Assembly: GCF_008085905.1 (NCBI RefSeq)
Contig: NZ_VSFF01000012.1
Location: 186,001 to 250,000 of the forward strand
DNA: 64,000 nucleotides
DNA from: Actinomadura syzygii
Lineage (GTDB): Bacteria > Actinomycetota > Actinomycetes > Streptosporangiales > Streptosporangiaceae
Direction of reading: 5' to 3'
Below the pieces are notes generated by a model. That model was given only the letters and a program-made list of their open reading frames with translations, made no database searches and was not told the DNA's origin. A program made the position numbers and the translations under genes. Shown in pieces: positions 55,346 to 64,000 of this stretch (its first letter is position 1; each line of letters begins with the position of its first letter).

Positions 55346-56216
55346 GGGGCTTGTGCTCGGGGTGGCGCTGGACGCGCTGCTCGGCGATCCGAAGAGGTGG
55401 CATCCCGTCGCCGGATTCGGGCGGGTCGCGTCAATGGCGGAAAAGTCTCTTTACGGGGACTCCCGGTGGCGCGGCGCCGTTTTCGCCGGGCTGTTGGTGG
55501 GTGGCGCGGGGGTCGTCGGCGTCGGCTTGCAGCGGGTGGGGCGTGGGAATGTCCTGGTGACGGCGGCGTGTACGTGGGGCGTTCTCGGTGGGACGTCATT
55601 GGGGCGCGAGGGGCTCATCATGGCCCGAATGCTGGAGCGCGGAGACGTTGACGCGGCTCGTGGGCGGCTTTCCCATTTGTGCGCCCGCGACCCCGAGGGG
55701 CTGGACGCGAAAGAACTGGCCCGGGCGGTCGTCGAGTCGGTGGCGGAGAACACGAGCGACGCGGCCGTCGCCCCGCTGGTGTGGGGTGCGGTCGGCGGCA
55801 TTCCGGGGCTGCTGATGTACCGGGCCGTCAATACGCTGGACGCGATGGTGGGCTACCGGAATCCGCGGTACGAGCGTTTCGGGTGGGCCGCCGCGAAACT
55901 CGACGATGTCGCCAACTGGGTTCCGGCACGCGCGACTGGGGCGCTGGTCTCGCTTTGCTCGGGACGCGAGGCTTGGCGAGTCTTTCGGCGGGACGGTGGG
56001 AAGCATCCGAGTCCCAATGCCGGACGGTGCGAGGCCGCCTTCGCCGGGGCGCTCGGAGTTCGGCTGGGTGGAGAGAACGAATATGGGGGGCGCGCTGAGC
56101 GGCGTCCTGAAATGGGAGACGGCCGGGCCCCCGAAGTGCGCGATATCAGGCGGGCCGTTGAGCTTTCCGCGGTGGTGACGTTCGCGACGGCGGCCATCGT
56201 CTGGGCCCTGCGGTGA
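55320..56216 (+). CDS. cobD: Adenosylcobinamide-phosphate synthase CobD/CbiB
   Basis: Integral membrane enzyme that attaches aminopropanol to cobyric acid in cobalamin synthesis. The 298-residue protein has GVALDALLGDPKRWHPVAGFGR, VVESVAENTSDAAVAPL and NTLDAMVGYRNPRYERFGWAAAKLDD (part), all strong CobD signatures, plus hydrophobic helices near 45-70 and at the C-terminus. The stop overlaps the cobQ start (GTGA). Confidence 0.95.
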   Translation: MNSMRVSAEGLVLGVALDALLGDPKRWHPVAGFGRVASMAEKSLYGDSRWRGAVFAGLLVGGAGVVGVGLQRVGRGNVLVTAACTWGVLGGTSLGREGLIMARMLERGDVDAARGRLSHLCARDPEGLDAKELARAVVESVAENTSDAAVAPLVWGAVGGIPGLLMYRAVNTLDAMVGYRNPRYERFGWAAAKLDDVANWVPARATGALVSLCSGREAWRVFRRDGGKHPSPNAGRCEAAFAGALGVRLGGENEYGGRAERRPEMGDGRAPEVRDIRRAVELSAVVTFATAAIVWALR

Positions 56217-57715
56217 CCGCGGGGCTGCTGGTCGCGGGGACGACGTCCGACGCGGGCAAGAGCGTCGTCACGGCGGGGCTGTGCCGGTGGCTGGCGCGCA
56301 GGGGAGTGAAGGTCGCGCCGTTCAAGGCCCAGAACATGTCGCTCAATTCGATGGTGACGAGCGACGGCGCGGAGATAGGGCGCGCGCAGTACATGCAGGC
56401 GCAGGCGGCGATGGTCGAGCCGAAGGCGGCCATGAATCCGGTGCTGCTCAAGCCGGGCAGCGATCGGCGCAGCCAGGTCGTCGTGCTCGGACGTCCGGTG
56501 GCGGAGGTCGACGCGCTCGCCTATGGGGAGCACAAGGAATGGCTGAGGGGCGTCGTCCGGGACAGCCTCGCGGAACTCCGTGCCGAATACGACGTCGTGA
56601 TCTGTGAAGGCGCGGGAAGCCCGGCCGAGATCAATCTGCGCGCGGGCGACATCGTGAACATGGGCCTCGCCCGTGACGCGGGCCTTCCCGTGATCGTGGT
56701 CGGTGACATCGACCGGGGCGGCGTCTTCGCGTCGCTGTTCGGGACGGTCGCCCTTCTCGAACCCGAGGACCAGGCGCTCATCGCGGGATTCGTCATCAAC
56801 AAGTTCCGCGGCGCACGCGAACTGCTCGAACCGGGCCTCGACCAGCTCAATGCGCTCACTGGACGTCCGACACTCGGCGTGCTGCCCTGGAAGCTCGGCC
56901 TCTATCTCGACTCCGAGGACACCCTCGCGTTGGACGCGCCGCGTCCCGACGCGAGAGGCCCGGTCGGGCGGGAGACGCTGCGCATCGCGGTCGTTCGGTT
57001 TCCGCGGATATCCAATTTCACCGACCTGGACGCCCTTGGCTGCGAGCCGGGAGTCGTCGTCCGGTACGCGGCCAGTGTGGGGGATCTGGCGGAGGCCGAT
57101 CTGGTCGTCCTGCCGGGGACGCGGGCCACCGTGAGCGACCTCGCCTGGCTCCGCGAACGCGGAATGGCGGACGAGATCGCGAGGCGCGCCCGCGAAGGAC
57201 GTCCCGTACTCGGCATCTGCGGCGGCTACCAGATGCTCGCGGAGAAAATCGTCGACCACGTCGAGTCGGGAGCCGGACGAATCGACGGCCTCGGCCTCCT
57301 CCCCGCCGAAGTCGAATTCGGGGAAGAGAAGATCCTCGGCCGACCGCGCGGGAGCGCCTACGGTGAGGACGTCCACGCCTACGAGATTCACCACGGCGTC
57401 GTGACCGCGCGCGGAGAGCCGTTCCTCGACGGATGCCGGAAAGGCGCGGTCTGGGGCACGACCTGGCACGGCGCAATGGAGAACGACGGTTTCCGCCGTG
57501 CCTTCCTCCATGATGTGGCTCAGGAAAGCGGTCGCCATTTCACGCCCGCGTCCGATGTGTCGTTCGCGGCCATCCGGGAGGCGACCCTCGACGCGCTCGG
57601 CGACCTCGTCGAAGAGAATCTGGACGTCGACGCCGTCTGGCGGATCATCCGGGAAGGCGCGCCGGACGGCCTGCCCGTCGTCCCACCGGCCGGGCCGCCC
57701 CGACCGGTAGGGTGA
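56213..57715 (+). CDS. cobQ: Cobyric acid synthase CobQ
   Basis: Glutamine-dependent amidotransferase that amidates four side chains of adenosylcobyrinic acid a,c-diamide. The 500-residue protein has an N-terminal P-loop (GTTSDAGKSVVTAGLCRWLAR), PFKAQNMSLNSMVTSDG, and a C-terminal class I GATase with PVLGICGGYQML (nucleophile Cys) and the late His in YEIHHG. The gene is coupled to cobD. Confidence 0.96.
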   Translation: MTAGLLVAGTTSDAGKSVVTAGLCRWLARRGVKVAPFKAQNMSLNSMVTSDGAEIGRAQYMQAQAAMVEPKAAMNPVLLKPGSDRRSQVVVLGRPVAEVDALAYGEHKEWLRGVVRDSLAELRAEYDVVICEGAGSPAEINLRAGDIVNMGLARDAGLPVIVVGDIDRGGVFASLFGTVALLEPEDQALIAGFVINKFRGARELLEPGLDQLNALTGRPTLGVLPWKLGLYLDSEDTLALDAPRPDARGPVGRETLRIAVVRFPRISNFTDLDALGCEPGVVVRYAASVGDLAEADLVVLPGTRATVSDLAWLRERGMADEIARRAREGRPVLGICGGYQMLAEKIVDHVESGAGRIDGLGLLPAEVEFGEEKILGRPRGSAYGEDVHAYEIHHGVVTARGEPFLDGCRKGAVWGTTWHGAMENDGFRRAFLHDVAQESGRHFTPASDVSFAAIREATLDALGDLVEENLDVDAVWRIIREGAPDGLPVVPPAGPPRPVG

Positions 57716-57785
57716 TCCATTCGAGAACCGGCCGCAAATGTCGAGCAACAGGCGAGCAACAGGCAGGCGTCAGGAGGAGCGTCCC

Positions 57786-58427
57786 GTGACCGAGCCGCGG
57801 TCCAAGCTGATCGTCCCGTTGATGAAGGCGCGCGTCCCGGCCGAGGTCCAGTTGGAGTTCCCGCTGCCCCCGGACGAGGAGCCGGTCCGCGACCCGTTCG
57901 CCGCCGGGCTCTACGTCACCTACGCGGTGGAGGTCGCCGACGAGGGCGTCCCGTCCGGACGGCGGCACGAGCACGTCGCGCGGCGGCACTGCGCCGAGCT
58001 CGGCGTGCCGCCCGAGGAGCTGCGCCGCAACGCGGTGGCCAACCTGCGCGACCTGCGCCCCGACCTCGGCCTGAGCTGGGATCCCGAGGTGCGCGCCGTG
58101 ACGGTCACCCTCGGCGGCGGGACCGGCCAGCCGCAGCGCGGGCGCGGCACGCTGGAATCCGGCCTCCTGCTGGACGAGGGCTTCATGGAGAAGCTCGCCC
58201 AGGACGTCGAGGGCGACCTCGTCGTCGCCGTCCCCGCGCGGGACATGTTCATCGCGTCCGGTACCGGCCACCCGGACGGCGTCGACCGGCTCCGCCGCAC
58301 CGTCGCCCGCGTCTGGACGGCCGACCGCGGCGAGGACGCCGACCCCGCCTGGGACGTGCCCGCGGGCACCCTCCTCGCCCACGACCTGCTGGTCCGCCGC
58401 GCCGGGAGCTGGGACGTCCTCCCGTAA
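57786..58427 (+). CDS. DUF1444-like protein
   Basis: A 213-residue protein of unknown function. HCAELGVPPEELRRNAVANL and the C-terminal GDLVVAVPARDMFIASGTGH resemble the DUF1444 family. GTG at 57786 is chosen because GGAGGAGC precedes it. No signal peptide or membrane segment is seen. Confidence 0.6.
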   Translation: MTEPRSKLIVPLMKARVPAEVQLEFPLPPDEEPVRDPFAAGLYVTYAVEVADEGVPSGRRHEHVARRHCAELGVPPEELRRNAVANLRDLRPDLGLSWDPEVRAVTVTLGGGTGQPQRGRGTLESGLLLDEGFMEKLAQDVEGDLVVAVPARDMFIASGTGHPDGVDRLRRTVARVWTADRGEDADPAWDVPAGTLLAHDLLVRRAGSWDVLP

Positions 58428-58529
58428 CCCGAGCCCCGGTTCGCCCGCCTAAGTGGGCTATGTCGCAATCCGGAGCGATCACGAAAATCCGGTGGGATTG
58501 CGGCGAATCCGGTGCGTAGTGTGCGGCCC

Positions 58530-59171
58530 ATGGTGTCGATGGACCAGATGCTGGCCTTCTCCGCGATGGCCTTCGCGATCATCATCATTCCGGGGCCGTC
58601 CGTGCTGTTCGTCGTCGGCCGCGCGCTCGCCCACGGCCGCCGCACGGCGCTCGCCGGGGTCGTCGGCGGGGTGCTCGCCGCGCTGGTGCTGACGGTCGCC
58701 GTCGCGGTCGGCGTCGGCTCGATCGTGGAGCGTTCCGCGCTCGTGTTCACCGCGCTCAAGATCGTCGGCGCGGTCTACATCGTGTACCTCGGGGTGCAGG
58801 CGATCCGGCGCCGCCGCTCGCTCCAGGAGGCGATCGGCGCGGACGACCGGACCCAGGGCGGCGACCTCCGCGCCCTGGGGCAGGGCTTCCTGGTGGGCCT
58901 GACCAACCCGAAGACGACCGTGTTCTTCGCGGCCGTGCTGCCGCAGTTCGTCGTCCGGGAGCACGGGCACGTCGCGCTCCAGATGATCGTGTTCGGGCTG
59001 GTCTTCGCGGTGATCGCGCTGCTCAGCGACAGCGTCTGGGGCCTCGTCGCCGGGACGGCCCGGGAGTGGTTCGCCCGCTCGCCCCGCCGCCTCGCCGCGA
59101 TCGGCGGCACCGGCGGGCTGATGATGATCGGGCTCGGCGTCACCGTCGCGGCCACCGGCCGCAAGGACTGA
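58530..59171 (+). CDS. LysE/RhtB-family exporter
   Basis: A 213-residue membrane protein with about six helices; FAIIIIPGPSVLFVVGRALAHGRR near the start and GFLVGLTNPKTTVFFAAVLPQFV in the middle are family signatures for amino-acid and homoserine exporters. ATG at 58530 is chosen; other in-frame starts nearby would change only the first few residues. It ends in a hairpin shared with the convergent kinase gene. Confidence 0.85.
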   Translation: MVSMDQMLAFSAMAFAIIIIPGPSVLFVVGRALAHGRRTALAGVVGGVLAALVLTVAVAVGVGSIVERSALVFTALKIVGAVYIVYLGVQAIRRRRSLQEAIGADDRTQGGDLRALGQGFLVGLTNPKTTVFFAAVLPQFVVREHGHVALQMIVFGLVFAVIALLSDSVWGLVAGTAREWFARSPRRLAAIGGTGGLMMIGLGVTVAATGRKD

Positions 59172-59192
59172 CCCGCGCCGGAACGCGGGTCA
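59169..59192. terminator. Bidirectional hairpin containing both stop codons
   Basis: TGACCCGCG (59169-59177) and CGCGGGTCA (59184-59192) form a perfect 9-bp stem with a 6-nt loop. The TGA of the exporter gene and the TGA (plus-strand TCA) of the kinase gene are the outer bases of the two arms, so one hairpin serves both convergent genes. Confidence 0.65.
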
Positions 59193-60878
59193 GACCGAGC
59201 AGAGCGAGAAGTCGTCGAACGTCGCCTCGGGACGGCCGGAGGTGCCGTCCGGGCGGCTGACGAGCAGGCCGCTCGACCCCGGCTTGCCCGAGCCCGCGGG
59301 CAGCGGCCGGGTGGCGTTGACCGCGGCCTTCCCGTTCACCCACATGCCGAGCGACAGGTGCCCGTCCTGGACGACGCACGCGGCCTGGACGCGGTTGCGC
59401 TTGTCGCGGACCTCGACGGCGGGGTTGGCCGCGATGTCCGTCAGCGTCCCGGTGGAGCCGAAGGCGGCGATCCGCGCGTGCCCGCTCGCGCTGAGCAGGA
59501 ACGCGAAGCCGCGCCGCCCGTGGCAGAAGACCCCGGCCTCGCCGTCCGCCCCGATCGACTCGATCTTCACCTCGATGAGCTGCGACCGGGGCACGACCGG
59601 GACGGGCGCGTCGGCGGTCGCCCCGCCTCCCGCCGTCGTCCCGCCCGTCGGCGCCGCGCCGCTCAGCACGTACTCGCGGTCGAGGTAGCGGGCGCCGGCG
59701 GTCGCCTTCCAGCCGGAGCCCGCGTCGTCGAAGTCGTCCTCGAAGACCTTCTCGTCGCGCTTCGGCGGCTCGGCGTCGGACAGCGCCGAGCTGGCCGGCG
59801 CCTGCGCGCCCTCCGCCGCGCCGTCGCCGGACGACATCCGGTCCGGCATGAGCGCCATGACGGACAGCACCACGGCGGCGGCGACGGTGACGGCGAGCAG
59901 GCCGAGCCGCTGCGGGGAGCGCGCCAGCCGCGCGGGCGCCGACGCCGCCCGCGTCCGCGGCACGCCTCCGCCCGGCAGCGTCGGCTCCACCGCGGGCCCC
60001 ACTGCGGACGGCGCCGCGAACCGCGCGGCGGGCGGTGGCGACTCCGGCGCGGCGAGGGGCACGAGTGGGTCGTTCTCGCCGGTCAGGGCGCTGATCAACT
60101 GCTTGACCGCCGGGCGTGCGGCCGGGTCCTTGGCGAGCGACCGGGCGACGACGGCGCGGACGGCCGGATCGAGCCCCTCCAGATCAGGATCGGCGCTGGT
60201 CACCCGATGGATGATCTCCGGGAGGGCGCCGCCGCCGAACGGGACGCGGCCGGTGCCCGCGTAGGCGACGACGCAGCCCCAGGAGAACACGTCCGCCGCC
60301 GGGGTGACCTCCCGGCCGTGCATCAGCTCGGGCGCGAGGTAGGCGGGCGTGCCGATGAACTGCCCGGTGCGGGTCGGCCCGTCGGTCGAGTCGAGCGCGC
60401 GGGCGATGCCGAAGTCGATCACGCGCGGCCCGGTGGACGACAGCAGCACGTTCGCGGGCTTGAGGTCGCGGTGGACGATCCCCGCCCCGTGGATCGCGCT
60501 CAGCGCGGTCGCGATGTTGACCGCGAAGGACTCCAGGTCGCCGCCGCGCAGCGGCCCGCCCGCCTTGACGGCCTCCTCCAGCGACGGCCCGGCGACGTAC
60601 TCGGTCACCACGTACAGCGGCTCGCCGTCGAGCCGCGCGTCCAGCACGGCGGCCGTGCAGAACGGCCGGACCTGCCGCGCGGCCGTCACCTCGCGCCGGA
60701 ACCGCTCGTGGAACGCCTCGTCGTCGGCCAGCTCCGCGTTGATGACCTTGACGGCGACCTGCCGGTCCGCGCCGTCCGCGCCGAGGAAGACGGTGCCCAT
60801 CCCGCCGCGTCCGAGCCGGGCGGTGAGGCGGTACGGACCGAGCCGCCGCGGGTCGCGGTCGCGAAGGGGACCCTGCAT
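59190..60878 (-). CDS. Receptor-like serine/threonine protein kinase 1
   Basis: A 562-residue Pkn-type kinase. The kinase domain (about 12-275) has GRGGMGTVFLGA, VAVKVIN with the Lys, HRDLKPANVLLSS and VIDFGIAR. A transmembrane helix (LGLLAVTVAAAVVLSVMALM, near 330) leads to an extracytoplasmic domain beginning EDDFDDAGSGW that resembles a beta-sandwich. ATG at 60878 (MQGPLRDRDP) is chosen; the ORF extends much further but into the divergent hydrolase. Confidence 0.93.
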   Translation of the reverse strand: MQGPLRDRDPRRLGPYRLTARLGRGGMGTVFLGADGADRQVAVKVINAELADDEAFHERFRREVTAARQVRPFCTAAVLDARLDGEPLYVVTEYVAGPSLEEAVKAGGPLRGGDLESFAVNIATALSAIHGAGIVHRDLKPANVLLSSTGPRVIDFGIARALDSTDGPTRTGQFIGTPAYLAPELMHGREVTPAADVFSWGCVVAYAGTGRVPFGGGALPEIIHRVTSADPDLEGLDPAVRAVVARSLAKDPAARPAVKQLISALTGENDPLVPLAAPESPPPAARFAAPSAVGPAVEPTLPGGGVPRTRAASAPARLARSPQRLGLLAVTVAAAVVLSVMALMPDRMSSGDGAAEGAQAPASSALSDAEPPKRDEKVFEDDFDDAGSGWKATAGARYLDREYVLSGAAPTGGTTAGGGATADAPVPVVPRSQLIEVKIESIGADGEAGVFCHGRRGFAFLLSASGHARIAAFGSTGTLTDIAANPAVEVRDKRNRVQAACVVQDGHLSLGMWVNGKAAVNATRPLPAGSGKPGSSGLLVSRPDGTSGRPEATFDDFSLCSV

Positions 60879-60968
60879 GGCTCGACTCCCGGGAGGCGAA
60901 GGACACTGGTGTTGTTCGTTTGACGCCGCGATAAAGGGCATTGTTCGCAAATCTCTGCGGGAGGAAGC

Positions 60969-61922
60969 GTGGACGTGACGGCGGATGTGCTCGGCCCCGG
61001 CTACGAGGCGATCGAGCTGCCGATGGGCGAGGACGCCGAGGGCGAGGTCGTGGCGACGCTGGTACGACGCCGCCGGGACGTCCCGGCGCGCCGTGCGGTG
61101 CTGTACCTGCACGGGTTCGTCGACTACTTCTTCCAGAAGCACCTGGCCGACTTCTACCTCGACCTCGGATTCGACTTCTACGCGCTCGACCTGCGCAAAT
61201 ACGGGCGGTCGCTGCGCCCGCACCAGACCCCGAACTACGTCGAGAGCCTGGCGGACTACTTCCCGGAGATCGACGAGGCGGTGCGGATCGTCCGGGACGT
61301 GGACGGCCACGACGCGCTCCTCCTCAACGGCCACTCCACCGGCGGTCTGATCGCCGCGCTGTGGGCCGACCACGCTCGGGGCAAGGGGCTGGTGGACGGG
61401 GTCGTCCTCAACAGCCCGTTCCTGGACATCGCCGAGCCGCTCGTCATGCGCAAGCTCGGCGCGGGCCTCGCGCGGGCGCTGCGGCCCCGGTTCCCGAAGG
61501 CGAAGCTCCCGGCGAGCGTGTCCGAGCGGTATCCGCGCAGCCTCCACCGCGACCACGAGGGCGAATGGGAGTTCGACCTGGGCTGGAAGCCGATCGCCGG
61601 GTTCCCGGTGCGGGCGGCGTGGCTGGCGGCCGTGCGCCGGGGCCAGCTCCGGCTGCACCGCGGCCTGGACGTCGACGTCCCGGTGCTGGTGATGGCGTCG
61701 AGGCGGAGCGTCCGTCCGACCCGGAAGGTCCTGGACGTGACCGGCGCCGACGCGGTCCTGGACGTCGAGCACATGGCGCGCTGGGCGCCGCGGATCGGAC
61801 GGCACGTGACGCTCGTCCGGATCGAGGGCGGCCTGCACGACCTGGTCCTGTCGGCGGAGCCCGCGCGCTCGCAGGTGTTCGCCGAACTGACCCGCTGGAC
61901 GAACGGCTACCTCCCGGCCTGA
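60969..61922 (+). CDS. Alpha/beta hydrolase (serine aminopeptidase S33 / monoacylglycerol lipase type)
   Basis: A 317-residue hydrolase. VLYLHGFVDYFFQKHLADFY (oxyanion region) and LLLNGHSTGGLIAALWADH with the nucleophile serine in GHSTG fit the S33/Hydrolase_4 family; the late GGLHDLVLS contains the catalytic His. There is no signal peptide. It sits between two paralogous kinase genes. The substrate is probably a lipid ester but is not readable from sequence. Confidence 0.85.
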   Translation: MDVTADVLGPGYEAIELPMGEDAEGEVVATLVRRRRDVPARRAVLYLHGFVDYFFQKHLADFYLDLGFDFYALDLRKYGRSLRPHQTPNYVESLADYFPEIDEAVRIVRDVDGHDALLLNGHSTGGLIAALWADHARGKGLVDGVVLNSPFLDIAEPLVMRKLGAGLARALRPRFPKAKLPASVSERYPRSLHRDHEGEWEFDLGWKPIAGFPVRAAWLAAVRRGQLRLHRGLDVDVPVLVMASRRSVRPTRKVLDVTGADAVLDVEHMARWAPRIGRHVTLVRIEGGLHDLVLSAEPARSQVFAELTRWTNGYLPA

Positions 61923-61938
61923 AACGGGCCGGGCCCGG

Positions 61939-63678
<1,740 letters not shown>

Positions 63679-63756
63679 CGCGTTCCTGAACTGGGGGAAT
63701 CGGGGAGTCTTCCGGAGAACCCTAGCGGGCCTCGGTAATTCGGACGCTCGAAGTGC

Positions 63757-64000
63757 TCAGGACGTTCGGCGCGCCCGCGGCAGGGTCCGGAACGGCGGCA
63801 GCACCTCGCCGGTGAGCCCGAAGGCGTAGGCGATGACGCGGCCGGACCAGCGGTGGCAGCCGACCGCCAGCCGGTACAGCACCCGCGGGTAGCGCCTGGT
63901 AAACGGCACGACCAGCCAGCTCAGCGACATCACGACCACCAGCAGCGCGTACATGGCCAGCATCACGACCAGGTGCGGGACGACGAGCAGCCCCCTGAGC
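63757..64000 (-). CDS. DUF4389-like membrane protein (5' end outside window)
   Basis: C-terminal part of a membrane protein; the frame is open to the right edge. LLVVPHLVVMLAMYALLVVVMS forms a helix (part quoted), followed by FTRRYPRVLYRLAVGCHRWSGRVIAYAFGLTGEVLPPF, a pattern typical of DUF4389 proteins. Function unknown. Confidence 0.7.
   Translation of the reverse strand, partial: LRGLLVVPHLVVMLAMYALLVVVMSLSWLVVPFTRRYPRVLYRLAVGCHRWSGRVIAYAFGLTGEVLPPFRTLPRARRTS

Overview
The window is GC-rich actinomycete chromosome, most likely Streptosporangiales (Thermomonosporaceae/Actinomadura-like). This is inferred from base composition, GTG/TTG starts, an AfsR/SARP-type regulator, a type I-E CRISPR-Cas locus, F420-linked enzymes and paired Ser/Thr kinases. 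I could not run a database search, so family names rest on motifs and domain recognition.

Layout. (1) 1-7206: a type I-E CRISPR-Cas operon (cse1 cut by the window edge, then cse2, cas7e, cas5e, cas6e, cas1e, cas2e; cas3 not in view), a 78-nt leader and an array of 13 exact 29-nt repeats ending in two decayed repeats. (2) 7207-8035: no convincing gene. (3) 8036-51969: one large biosynthetic gene cluster of about 44 kb under a SARP regulator. (4) 51970-54431: a scarred junction with gene remnants, a small toxin-antitoxin-like pair, a solitary CRISPR repeat, a dead integrase fragment and tRNA-Arg(TCT). (5) 54557-64000: housekeeping genes (phosphotransferase, cobD-cobQ, DUF1444-like, LysE/RhtB exporter, two receptor-like Ser/Thr kinases around an alpha/beta hydrolase, DUF4389).

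The cluster combines modules normally found in different pathways. (a) Aminocyclitol: myo-inositol-phosphate synthase, inositol monophosphatase, Gfo/Idh dehydrogenase and DegT aminotransferase form an operon (47638 to 43236, minus strand), matching the route glucose-6-phosphate to inositol to inosose to inosamine; a 2OG oxygenase-amidinotransferase fusion (36346-38055) could add a guanidino group. (b) Alkylproline: a TDO-superfamily heme protein (like LmbB2), a VOC dioxygenase (like LmbB1), a gamma-glutamyltransferase homologue (like LmbA), a luciferase-like F420 reductase (like LmbY) and a C-methyltransferase candidate (like LmbW) resemble the tyrosine-to-4-alkylproline route of lincomycin, pyrrolobenzodiazepines and hormaomycin; no LmbX-type isomerase is visible. 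(c) Carrier-protein chemistry as in butirosin: an ATP-grasp ligase, three carrier proteins (one fused), a BtrK-like PLP decarboxylase, two acyl-CoA dehydrogenases, two AMP ligases and two BtrH-like papain-fold acyltransferases. (d) Two ~780-residue LanB-like proteins with no visible precursor peptide or cyclase, suggesting aminoacyl-tRNA-dependent acylation of something other than a RiPP. (e) Tailoring: PhyH and proline-hydroxylase-like oxygenases, a VioC-like oxygenase fused to a GATase-like domain, a flavoprotein, a TrpB2-like PLP enzyme, a degenerate condensation protein and a FemAB-like acyltransferase. (f) Export: a DrrA-type ATPase with two ABC-2 permeases.

The clearest new structural observation is a shared promoter code. 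Eleven cluster promoters carry TGTA-type direct repeats spaced exactly 11 bp, oriented toward the gene they precede. They define the operons and are the probable SARP operators. At four of them the start codon lies 28-29 nt from the last repeat, predicting leaderless mRNAs. The likely product is a hybrid aminocyclitol/alkylproline/acyl conjugate that I cannot match to a known compound.
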